Assembly (NCBI GenBank): GCA_030039095.1
Contig: JASHQP010000642.1
Location: forward strand, 1 to 10,791
Reading direction: 5' to 3'
Origin: Streptosporangiaceae bacterium
GTDB lineage: Bacteria > Actinomycetota > Actinomycetes > Streptosporangiales > Streptosporangiaceae
DNA: 10,791 nucleotides
Shown: positions 1-5,979 of the stretch, piece after piece
Position numbering within the stretch: the stretch's first letter is position 1
Layout of the letters: the number at the start of each line of letters is the position of its first letter
Translations under genes and position numbers: made by a program
Notes under the pieces: model-generated
Seen by the model: the letters and a program-made list of their open reading frames with translations, nothing else
Database searches by the model: none
Told to the model about the DNA's origin: nothing

Positions 1-387
1 GAGCCCGCCGACGCGCCGCGCGTGGTCGGCGAGCTCCTGCGCCGGGGGGAGCGCATCCCCGGGCTCGGCCATTTCGTCTACCAGACCGGCGACCCGCGGG
101 CGATGCTGCTGCTCGACCTGATCAGGGCCGCGGCCCCGGACTCCGGCCCGCTGGCCGTCGCCGAGGCGGTGCTGGCCGAGGCGGGCAGGCGCGCGCTCCC
201 CGCACCGAACATTGAGTTCGCGCTGGCCTTGCTGGCCGCGGTGGCCGAGATGATTCCCGGCGCCGGTGAGGCCGTGTTCGCGGTCGCCAGGACGGCCGGC
301 TGGCTGGCGCACGCGCTCGAGGAGTACGTGCGCGCCACGCCGATCCGCCCCCGCGGGGTCTACACCGGCCAGGCCGCGATCACGTAG
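1..387 (+). CDS. Citrate synthase family protein, C-terminal part (5' truncated)
   Basis: The gene enters from the left edge already in frame, so only the last 128 residues are visible and the start lies outside the window. The visible part is the C-terminal catalytic region of the citrate synthase fold, which condenses acyl-CoA with oxaloacetate. It shows GLGHFVY with the oxaloacetate-binding/catalytic His (bases 70-72), then DPRA, then PNIEF, then ARTAGW and a final region ending RPRGVYTG. In ordinary citrate synthases the PNxDF motif supplies the catalytic Asp; here it is Glu (GAG, bases 214-216). The ALALLAAV stretch after it resembles the shorter actinobacterial citrate synthase-like proteins, some of which carry an N-terminal helix-turn-helix, rather than housekeeping GltA. 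Whether it makes citrate, methylcitrate or is inactive cannot be decided from this part. Family assignment is firm; substrate is not. Confidence 0.88.
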   Translation, partial: EPADAPRVVGELLRRGERIPGLGHFVYQTGDPRAMLLLDLIRAAAPDSGPLAVAEAVLAEAGRRALPAPNIEFALALLAAVAEMIPGAGEAVFAVARTAGWLAHALEEYVRATPIRPRGVYTGQAAIT

Positions 388-468
388 CCCGCCGGCGCTC
401 CCCGCCTGTCCCTCGCCCCGCTCACGCACCCACGGGAATCAGAACGGGCGCGGCCGTCTTTTCACTGA

Positions 469-484
469 CAGAACGCCGATTCTG
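469..484. repeat. Short inverted repeat upstream of the VOC gene
   Basis: CAGAA (469-473) and TTCTG (480-484) form a five-base inverted repeat with a six-base spacer. It sits directly on the upstream edge of the Shine-Dalgarno-like GGAGA (484-488). It could be an operator or a small hairpin near the ribosome binding site. With arms this short it may also be chance. Confidence 0.2.
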
Positions 485-494
485 GAGACTCGCC

Positions 495-992
495 ATGGCT
501 GTACGCCGCCTGAACCACGCCGTCCTCTACGTCAGCGACCTCGACAAGGTCGTCGAGTTCTACTGCTACGCCCTCGGGTTCGAGGTGCGCATGCAGATCC
601 CCGGTCGCGCCGCGTTCCTCCGGTCACCGGAATCGGCGAACGATCACGACCTCGGCCTGTTCGAGGTAGGAAACGCGCCTGTGCCGCGCAATCCCTACGT
701 GGGCCTGTACCACCTGGCCTGGGAGGTGGGCACGCTGGCTGAGCTTGCGGAGACCCGGGCCAGGCTCGACGAGCGCGGGGCGCTAGTCGGCGCGAGCGAT
801 CACCGGGTCTCCAAGTCCCTGTACGCGAAGGACCCGAGTGGCATCGAGTTCGAGGTGATGTGGCGGGTGCCGGCGGAGGACTGGGAGCGGGAAATGCAGG
901 CCGGCGACATGATCGCGCCGCTCGACCTGGAGGGCGAGATCGCCCGGTGGGGCGACCGCATCACCGGTGCCGCCGCCGGCTCCGTCACCTGA
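495..992 (+). CDS. VOC family protein (glyoxalase / extradiol dioxygenase-like)
   Basis: A complete 165-residue protein of the vicinal oxygen chelate superfamily, which uses a divalent metal to act on neighbouring oxygen atoms of its substrate. The opening LNHAVLYVSDLDKVVEFY is the typical first beta-alpha unit. Candidate metal ligands are His8 (LNH), His73 (LYHLAWEV) and Glu120 (DPSGIEFEV), spaced as in a two-module VOC monomer. This His-His-Glu set is what catechol 2,3-dioxygenase-like members use. The residues after about 125 (WRVPAEDW and onward) form an extra C-terminal tail. ATG at 495 follows GGAGA (484-488) at a good distance. The gene stands alone, converging on the DUF1707 gene with 41 bases between stops. 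The substrate cannot be told: glyoxalase I, dioxygenase and antibiotic-resistance members share this fold, and the intact ligand set argues for an active enzyme. Confidence 0.9.
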   Translation: MAVRRLNHAVLYVSDLDKVVEFYCYALGFEVRMQIPGRAAFLRSPESANDHDLGLFEVGNAPVPRNPYVGLYHLAWEVGTLAELAETRARLDERGALVGASDHRVSKSLYAKDPSGIEFEVMWRVPAEDWEREMQAGDMIAPLDLEGEIARWGDRITGAAAGSVT

Positions 993-1033
993 CCAGGCAG
1001 CACCGGCCGGGCCCGACGCGTGGCGAAGGCGCG

Positions 1034-1654
1034 TCAGCGTTCCTGCGGCTTGGTCCTGGTCTCGATCGTGCCCTTGTACGCGATGCCCCGGATGTGCACC
1101 GTCGGGGCGTCGTGCGGCGGGCGGACCTCCGTCTCTTCGTCTGCCGACCAGCCCTTGCTCACGCCGAAGCCGTCCATCTCGACGCGGACGCCGGGCGGAA
1201 CCAGGATGTCGATCCGTGATTTGTACGCGACAGCGACCACCGTGGTGACCGGCGCGGTCAGCTCGGCGGCCCGCAGGTCGAGCCAGCCTCCGCCCTTGTA
1301 AACGACGGAGGTGAAGCGCTCGGGCACGCGCCACCGGCCGCCGCGGCGGATCGAGTTTTTGTACGCCACCGCCCACCGGCCCGGCGCCTTGCCCGAGACC
1401 GCTGGCGCGGCGCTGCCCTGCGGGGCGGGGGCCGGCAGATCTGCGGTCAGGCGGCCGAGGTCGGTGCTGGTCCGCGCGCAGAGTGCGGCGCGCATGCGCT
1501 CGTCGAACTCGTCATCGTCGAGCCGCCGCTCAGCGAAGGCCTGCTGCAGCCGCTGCACGACGGCATCCCGGTCCTGATCGGACGCGCGGATTGCCGGAGG
1601 CTGGCCCAGCCCGGCCGCGCCATCTGGCTTCATCGAGATCTCCTCTGGACTCAC
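1034..1654 (-). CDS. DUF1707 SHOCT-like domain protein with LiaF-like C-terminal repeats
   Basis: 206 residues. Residues about 22-74 (IRASDQDRDAVVQRLQQAF, ERRLDDDEFDERM, ARTSTDLGRLTADLP) are the DUF1707 domain common in actinobacteria, often with a membrane or envelope-stress context. A Pro/Ala linker (75-92) leads to a C-terminal beta-rich region (93-206) like the LiaF/YvqF C-terminal domain. This region repeats a short strand ending in Lys: AYK 97-99, VYK 118-120, AYK 143-145, VSK 165-167, AYK 192-194. Relatives I know usually carry FGG-type triplets at these places. No membrane segment is visible, so it is probably cytoplasmic. Two starts compete: GTG at 1654 behind GGGAGGT, and ATG at 1633 (residue 8) behind AGGAG. 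The longer form is listed, but either may be used. Function is unknown; the Lys repeats suggest contact with something negatively charged, which is inference. Confidence 0.85.
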   Translation of the reverse strand: MSPEEISMKPDGAAGLGQPPAIRASDQDRDAVVQRLQQAFAERRLDDDEFDERMRAALCARTSTDLGRLTADLPAPAPQGSAAPAVSGKAPGRWAVAYKNSIRRGGRWRVPERFTSVVYKGGGWLDLRAAELTAPVTTVVAVAYKSRIDILVPPGVRVEMDGFGVSKGWSADEETEVRPPHDAPTVHIRGIAYKGTIETRTKPQER

Positions 1655-1731
1655 ATCGCACCTCCCGGGCTTCCAGCCCAGCCACGAGACACCGTCATCG
1701 CCACGCCACCGCCCGTCTCGCCGGGATTTGC

Positions 1732-1742
1732 GATATATCTTA
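1732..1742 (-). promoter_or_regulatory. AT-rich island with GATATATC palindrome, probable promoter of the DUF1707 gene
   Basis: The leftward reading gives TTAAGATATATCGCAAAT, a rare AT-rich patch in very GC-rich DNA, about 80-90 bases upstream of the DUF1707 start. It contains the perfect palindrome GATATATC (1732-1739), and TAAGAT (1742-1737) fits the actinobacterial -10 pattern TAnnnT. No clear -35 is seen. PadR-type repressors often bind ATAT-centred palindromes of this kind, so a repressor site overlapping the promoter is possible. Confidence 0.4.
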
Positions 1743-1766
1743 ACCCAGGCGGGTGCTCGCGGGGGG

Positions 1767-1828
1767 AGCGGCGGCCCGGGCCCGCTTCTTGCGGGCGAGC
1801 GGCGGCCCGGCCCCGGCTCTTGCGGGCC
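1767..1828. repeat. Two tandem 31-base copies of a GC-rich hairpin, probable glgM terminator
   Basis: Bases 1767-1797 and 1798-1828 are direct repeats matching at 27 of 31 positions. Copy one folds as GCCCGC (1780-1785) against GCGGGC (1791-1796) with a TTCTT loop. Copy two, extended slightly, folds as GCGGCCCG (1802-1809) against CGGGCCGC (1823-1830), an eight-base perfect stem. The pair starts a few bases beyond the glgM stop (1835-1837) on the leftward transcript, a position expected for a terminator. There is no T-run, which is common for actinobacterial terminators. It also separates glgM from the DUF1707 promoter. Confidence 0.5.
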
Positions 1829-1834
1829 GCGAGC

Positions 1835-3010
1835 CTAGGCGGGAAGCGGAACCCCGGCGAGCTCGGTGTAGAGCGCGACCGTCTGGGCGGCGATGCTGGC
1901 CCAGCCAAACTCGGTCTCGGCCCTGGCGCGGCCGAGCCTGCCCATCTCAGCGGCCAGCGGCTCATCGGCCAGCAGCACGTTGATGGCCTCGGCGAGCGCA
2001 GCCGGATCGCCGGGCGGGACGAGCAGGCCCGTCTTTCCGTCCGCCACCACCTCGGGTATCCCGCCAACCCGGGAACCGACGACCGCGGTGCTGCAGGCCA
2101 TGGCCTCCAGGTTCACGATGCCGAGCGGCTCGTACAGGGACGGGCAGGCGAACACCGTTGCGTGCGTGAGCAGCTGGATCACCTCACGCTTGGCCAGCAT
2201 CCCGGATATCCAGATCACCCCGGACCTGGTCGCGCGCAGCTGCGCGGCGAGCTCGCTGACCTCGGCTTCGAGCTCGGCCGTGTCCGCCTGGCCCGCGCAG
2301 ACCACGAGCTGTACCGCCGGGTTGAGGTCGGCGGCGGCCCGCAACAGCACCGGGAGCCCCTTCTGCCGGGTAACCCGGCCGACGAAGATGACCATGGGCT
2401 GGACGGGGTCGATCCCGTACCGGTCGAGCACGTCGGTCGCCGGGTCGGGTGAGTACTCGACGGTGTCGATGCCGTTGCGTATCACGTGGACGCGCCCGGC
2501 GGGCACCGCCGGGTACGCGGCGAGCACGTCGTCCCGCATGCCGTCGGAGACCGCGATGACCGCTGCTGCGGCCTCGACGGCGGTTCGCTCACACCAGGAG
2601 GACAGGGCATAGCCGCCGCCGAGCTGCTCGGCCTTCCAGGGCCGCAGCGGCTCCAGTGAGTGCACGGTGACCACGTGCGGGATCCCGTACAGCAGCGCGG
2701 CCAGATGGCCAGCCAGGTTCGCGTACCACGTGTGCGAGTGGACCAGGTCGGCGGCGGCGACCGCGGCCGTCATCGACAGGTCGGCCGAGATCGTCTGCAG
2801 CGCCGGGTTCGCACCGGCGAGGTGATCCCATGACCGGTGGGCGATCGCCCCGGGCCGGTCCGCGCCCTGGCAGTGCACGGTGAGGCTAACCAGGCCGGCC
2901 AGCTCGCGCGCCAGGTACTCGACGTGCACGCCCGCTCCGCCATACACCTCCGGCGGGTACTCCCTGGTCAGCAGCGCCACATTGAGCCTGCCCGGGAGCC
3001 CGGCGGTCAC
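1835..3010 (-). CDS. glgM: Actinobacterial-type glycogen synthase / alpha-maltose-1-phosphate synthase
   Basis: 391-residue GT4 retaining glycosyltransferase with the GT-B double Rossmann fold. The N-terminal lobe opens with [20 protein letters not shown] (residues 14-33), whose GG loop contacts the donor phosphate. [11 protein letters not shown] lies at 116-126. The C-terminal lobe has [10 protein letters not shown] (209-218) and the E-x7-E motif EPLGIVNLE (Glu294, Glu302), which holds the nucleotide sugar. Length and motifs match the short actinobacterial GlgA group that includes M. tuberculosis Rv1212c (GlgM). That enzyme transfers glucose from ADP-glucose to glucose-1-phosphate, giving alpha-maltose-1-phosphate for the GlgE pathway, and can also elongate glycogen. 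GTG at 3010 overlaps the glgC stop in GTGA, so the two are translationally coupled and the ADP-glucose supply is made next door. No glgE, glgB or treS lies in the window. The alternative is a plain ADP-glucose-dependent glycogen synthase (often called glgA). Confidence 0.9.
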   Translation of the reverse strand: MTAGLPGRLNVALLTREYPPEVYGGAGVHVEYLARELAGLVSLTVHCQGADRPGAIAHRSWDHLAGANPALQTISADLSMTAAVAAADLVHSHTWYANLAGHLAALLYGIPHVVTVHSLEPLRPWKAEQLGGGYALSSWCERTAVEAAAAVIAVSDGMRDDVLAAYPAVPAGRVHVIRNGIDTVEYSPDPATDVLDRYGIDPVQPMVIFVGRVTRQKGLPVLLRAAADLNPAVQLVVCAGQADTAELEAEVSELAAQLRATRSGVIWISGMLAKREVIQLLTHATVFACPSLYEPLGIVNLEAMACSTAVVGSRVGGIPEVVADGKTGLLVPPGDPAALAEAINVLLADEPLAAEMGRLGRARAETEFGWASIAAQTVALYTELAGVPLPA

Positions 3011-4245
3011 TGCGGCACCATCTGGCCCTTGCCGACCACGGTGATGCCGCCCGGCGACACGGTGAAGCCGCGCGCCCGGTCACGCTCCTTGTCCACGCCG
3101 ACCTCGGCCCCTTCCGGGACGATCACGTTCTTGTCCAGGATCGCGTCCTGTACGACGGCGTGGCGGCCGATCTCGGTGTTGTGCAGCACCACCGCCCGCT
3201 CCACCTGGGACCAGCTGTTGACCCGGACCCCGGGCGAGAGCACCGAGTTGCTGACGAGGCCGCCGGAGACGATGACGCCGTTGCTGACGATGCTGTTGAT
3301 CGCGCGGCCGACCCGGTCGCCGCTGTCGTGCACGAACTTGGCGGGCGGCTGCGACGGCACGTGCGTCAGGATCGGCCACTTGCCGTTGTACAGGTTGAAG
3401 ACCGGCTGCACCGCGCACAGGTCCATGTGCGCGTCGAAGTACGAGTCGAGCGTGCCCACGTCGCGCCAGTATCCGGCGTCGCGCGAGGAAGCACCCGGCA
3501 CCTCGTTCTCGAGGAAGTCATAGACCTCGGCCAGGCGCTCCCGCACCAGCATGGGGATGATGTCGCGGCCCATGTCGTGCCTGCTGTCGCTGTCCTCAGC
3601 GTCCTTGCGCAGCGCGTCGACGAGCACGTCGCTGGTGAAGACGTAGTTGCCCATCGAGGCGAATGCCTCGTCGGGGTGGCCAGGCCGGGGCGGCGGATCG
3701 GCCGGCTTCTCCAGGAAAGCCTCGACCGTGCGCCCGTCCTTGGCGGTCTCGATCACACCGAACGCTGTCGCTTCCTCGCGCGGCACGGGAAGGGCGGCAA
3801 CGGTGACGCCGGTCCCCGACGCCACGTGCTGATCGATCATCTGGGTGGCGTCCATCCGGAACACGTGGTCGGCCCCGAACACGATCACGATGTCCGGCTG
3901 ATCGTCGTAGATGAGGTTCAGCGACTGGTAGATCGCGTCCGCCGAACCGGTGTACCAGTACGGGCCGAGCCGCTGCTGCGCGGGCACCGGGGTCACGTAG
4001 TTGCCGAGCAGGCTGCTCAGCCGCCAGGTCGTCGTGACGTGCCGGTCCAGGCTGTGGCTCTTGTACTGCGTCAGCACGCAGATCCGCCGGATGCCGGAGT
4101 TGACCATGTTCGAGAGCGCGAAATCCACCAGCCGGTAGAGGCCGCCGAACGGCACCGCGGGTTTGGCGCGGTCGGCGGTCAGCGGCGCCAGCCGCTTTCC
4201 CTCACCGCCGGCCAGGACAATGCCAAGCACCCTCCGCTCGGGCAT
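3007..4245 (-). CDS. glgC: Glucose-1-phosphate adenylyltransferase (ADP-glucose pyrophosphorylase)
   Basis: 412 residues, the usual bacterial GlgC length. It makes ADP-glucose and pyrophosphate from ATP and glucose-1-phosphate, the committed step of glycogen and alpha-glucan synthesis in the cytoplasm. The nucleotidyltransferase signature [13 protein letters not shown] is at 11-23, followed by KPAVPFGG (28-35) and VDFALSN (40-46). Then come [12 protein letters not shown] (96-107), GADHVFRMD (124-132), FLEKP (177-181), MGNYVF (198-203) and [13 protein letters not shown] (258-270). From about 300 the chain becomes a left-handed beta-helix, the allosteric domain. A small departure is Ser in GSADA where most family members have Thr. 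ATG at 4245 has a strong GGGGAGGTG Shine-Dalgarno just upstream. The gene leads the glgC-glgM pair; the methyltransferase gene ends 117 bases upstream, leaving room for an own promoter. Confidence 0.96.
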   Translation of the reverse strand: MPERRVLGIVLAGGEGKRLAPLTADRAKPAVPFGGLYRLVDFALSNMVNSGIRRICVLTQYKSHSLDRHVTTTWRLSSLLGNYVTPVPAQQRLGPYWYTGSADAIYQSLNLIYDDQPDIVIVFGADHVFRMDATQMIDQHVASGTGVTVAALPVPREEATAFGVIETAKDGRTVEAFLEKPADPPPRPGHPDEAFASMGNYVFTSDVLVDALRKDAEDSDSRHDMGRDIIPMLVRERLAEVYDFLENEVPGASSRDAGYWRDVGTLDSYFDAHMDLCAVQPVFNLYNGKWPILTHVPSQPPAKFVHDSGDRVGRAINSIVSNGVIVSGGLVSNSVLSPGVRVNSWSQVERAVVLHNTEIGRHAVVQDAILDKNVIVPEGAEVGVDKERDRARGFTVSPGGITVVGKGQMVPQ

Positions 4246-4347
4246 TCGCCCACCTCCCCGGGCTGATCACTTGGGCCACTTCCCATCCTGGCCCCGCCGG
4301 GCGCGGGATGGATAGGGTCGAAGCTGCCCAGAAGGCCCGAAGTTAGT

Positions 4348-4357
4348 CGAACGTTCG
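4348..4357. promoter_or_regulatory. Ten-base palindrome CGAACGTTCG upstream of glgC
   Basis: A perfect palindrome lies in the 117-base gap between the methyltransferase stop and the glgC start. The ten-mer GCGAACGTTC, read leftward here, recurs on the + strand at 7457-7466 just upstream of dut. It is AT-richer than its surroundings and could be a regulator half-site pair. No promoter hexamer is clear beside it. It lacks the internal spacer of an actinobacterial LexA box. Confidence 0.25.
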
Positions 4358-4362
4358 CCCCG

Positions 4363-5127
4363 TCAGACCCCGTGAGTCACGCGGAGCTTGGACTGCTCGT
4401 GCGGCAGCAGTTCCCAGTCATCCATGAACCTGGCCTGCAGGCCGTGCCTGGCGGCCAGCGCGATGAGGGTCTCGGTCCGGTAGTAGAAATCCTCGTGCAG
4501 CACGTGGTGCTCGGCGCCCTCGGTCCGGTCGAAGGTGAAGTCGAAGAATCCGTCGGGGGCCATCACCCGCCGCACCGAGCGCAGGCACTCGTCGATGACC
4601 TCGATGGGTGAGTGCGAGAACACGCTGTGCGCGTGCACCACCGTGAAGTAGCCGTCGGGAAGGAACCCCAGGCCCATGTCCCGGACCAGGGTAAGCCGCG
4701 GCAGCTTGGCCTGCAGCCCATACTCGGCGACGGTGTCGGCCGCGGCCAGAAGGATGTCGGGCGAGATGTCGATGCCGCAGTAGTTCCCGGCATCCAGGTA
4801 GTCGATGAAGAGGCGCCCCGCGCGCAGGTTCCCGCAGCCGATCTCGAGCATCCGCATCCCGGGCTTCAGGCCGTGGCCGATCAGGTAGTCGAACTGCATC
4901 TGGCCGATCTTCATCCACGACTCATGGGTGCTGCTGCCCACGGCGCCCTCGTGGCTGCGGGCGGCGTCCGAGGCCATGACCGCCCGGTAGTAGCTCAGAT
5001 GATCGCGGGACTGCAGCCTGAGCAGCGTGTCGCGGCCGCGGCGGCGCGCGTAACCCGCGATGCGGTCAGGGTTCCTGGCCGCATACCTGATCTTGAACAG
5101 GAGCCGGGAACGATCTTTCGCTGTCAC
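4363..5127 (-). CDS. Class I SAM-dependent methyltransferase
   Basis: 254 residues. A basic N-terminal part (residues 1-50, rich in Arg, containing RYAARNPDRIAGYARRRG) precedes a Rossmann methyltransferase core. The core has motif I MLEIGCGNLRAG (93-104), the acidic strand-2 end GIDISPD (118-124), a VVHAHSVFSHSP strand (163-174) and VMAPDGFFDFTFDR (188-201). The last strands run to about 250. The GxGxG of motif I is present as GCGNLRAG, so SAM binding is expected. The acceptor is not identifiable; this layout is seen in methyltransferases found beside sugar and polysaccharide genes. GTG at 5127 has only a weak Shine-Dalgarno (GGGGT), but the N-terminal segment continues smoothly into the domain; ATG at residue 51 is a shorter alternative. 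It lies in the same leftward run as glgC and glgM, which makes a glucan or sugar acceptor a reasonable guess but no more. Confidence 0.85.
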   Translation of the reverse strand: MTAKDRSRLLFKIRYAARNPDRIAGYARRRGRDTLLRLQSRDHLSYYRAVMASDAARSHEGAVGSSTHESWMKIGQMQFDYLIGHGLKPGMRMLEIGCGNLRAGRLFIDYLDAGNYCGIDISPDILLAAADTVAEYGLQAKLPRLTLVRDMGLGFLPDGYFTVVHAHSVFSHSPIEVIDECLRSVRRVMAPDGFFDFTFDRTEGAEHHVLHEDFYYRTETLIALAARHGLQARFMDDWELLPHEQSKLRVTHGV

Positions 5128-5181
5128 GCGATCAACCCCAGGGACAACGGCGGACAGGGTGGACCGGGCCGCCGACCCCTT

Positions 5182-5451
5182 CTACTCCGCCGGGTCCTCG
5201 GGTCCGGAGACCCGCTTGGTGGCGGCGCGCAGCGCGAGCATGCGGGCGACCTGGACGCCCACCCCGAGCAGGATTCCCCATGTCAGCGCCTCGCTGAGGG
5301 CGACCTGCGGGTCCTCGGGATGCTCGGGTGGCTCCTTTCCGGTGATCTTCTTCCAGGCGAAGATGAGTATCTTCCGTGCGCCGAAGGCCGCGGCAAAGCC
5401 GATCACCCCACTGACCAGCTTGTTGCCGCCGCTGCCCCGTTTATCCGCCAT
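5182..5451 (-). CDS. DUF4235 domain-containing small membrane protein
   Basis: 89 residues matching the actinobacterial DUF4235 family. A hydrophobic segment at about 12-33 (LVSGVIGFAAAFGARKILIFAW) is followed by a polar loop KKITGKEPPEHPEDPQVALSE (34-54), whose PEDP core is the recognisable family motif. A second hydrophobic segment covers about 55-76, and the tail ends in acidic residues. Two membrane passes with a short loop are expected. ATG at 5451 lies behind GGGAGGAAGG. It follows the DUF3093 gene after 30 bases and precedes the methyltransferase by 54, so it is probably co-transcribed. The function of the family is unknown. Confidence 0.88.
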   Translation of the reverse strand: MADKRGSGGNKLVSGVIGFAAAFGARKILIFAWKKITGKEPPEHPEDPQVALSEALTWGILLGVGVQVARMLALRAATKRVSGPEDPAE

Positions 5452-5481
5452 CCAAGGACCTTCCTCCCGACAGTCTGCTGA

Positions 5482-5958
5482 TCATCCCACGGGGGTGCCG
5501 CCGGCGCGGGCCTGCGGCCGTGATCGCTCGATGGCGGCGGCAAGTTCGGCCGGCCGCCGTGAGCCGATCAACCAGTAGGGCCGATCCTGGTGTTCCCCGC
5601 TGACCTCGATGTACACGGCGAGCTTCAGATACGGCCTGATCAGCATGAAGGCTCTCGGGTCCGCGCGGGGGCCGCGCAGCGCCTGAGCCTGGGTCTCGTC
5701 GAGCGCGACCACCTCGCCGGCGATAGCCAGCGGCAGGGTGGCGGCACCCGCCCGCAGCTCGCCGCTGGACACCTCGATCGTGGTGCGGCCCCAGAGCAGC
5801 AGCACGGCGGCGACTCCGCCGCAAAACACGACGTATGACGCGAGCGCCACGAGCAGGTTGAACCCCGCCCAGACGAAGCTGGCAAACGTGATCGCGGTCA
5901 GCATGTCCAGCCACCAGTACGAAGCCGGCACGCGAAGCCGTTCGGTGTAACTGCGCAT
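5482..5958 (-). CDS. DUF3093 domain-containing membrane protein
   Basis: 158 residues. It begins RSYTERLRVPASYWW, the diagnostic DUF3093 opening. Two hydrophobic segments follow (about 18-37 and 39-56), then a cytoplasmic beta-rich domain containing RGPRADPRAFMLIRPY (95-110) and RPYWLIGSRRPAELA (126-140), which resembles a PH-like fold. The frame stays open far upstream, but homology begins only at ATG 5958, and upstream residues would be antisense to the transporter gene. The start has no convincing Shine-Dalgarno; a -10 like TACGGT six bases before the ATG suggests a leaderless transcript. In M. tuberculosis the DUF3093 gene (Rv2698) is divergent from and next to dut; here a transporter gene lies between. 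Function is unknown. Confidence 0.88.
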   Translation of the reverse strand: MRSYTERLRVPASYWWLDMLTAITFASFVWAGFNLLVALASYVVFCGGVAAVLLLWGRTTIEVSSGELRAGAATLPLAIAGEVVALDETQAQALRGPRADPRAFMLIRPYLKLAVYIEVSGEHQDRPYWLIGSRRPAELAAAIERSRPQARAGGTPVG

Positions 5959-5964
5959 TACCCC

Positions 5965-5970
5965 ACCGTA
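5965..5970 (-). promoter_or_regulatory. Probable -10 element (TACGGT) for leaderless DUF3093 transcript
   Basis: Read leftward, TACGGT fits the actinobacterial TAnnnT -10 pattern and ends six bases before the A of the DUF3093 ATG. This is the spacing expected when transcription begins at the start codon. The same hexamer occurs at 10221-10226 upstream of the first TrkA gene. Confidence 0.45.
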
Positions 5971-5979
5971 GTTGGTTAC

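Noticed and set aside
266..742. Frame spanning the citrate synthase end and the VOC start on the + strand
   Set aside because: It overlaps two supported genes in a different frame, with Arg/Pro-rich composition and no ribosome binding site or domain.
3160..4266. Long open frame (368 codons) on the + strand opposite glgC
   Set aside because: It is antisense to a complete, well-conserved glgC, and its composition (His, Val, Arg, Asp-rich) is what the reverse of high-GC codons gives. No family resemblance.
4348..4357. CGAACGTTCG as an SOS (LexA) box
   Set aside because: The actinobacterial box has CGAAC and GTTCG separated by four bases. Here the halves overlap without a spacer.
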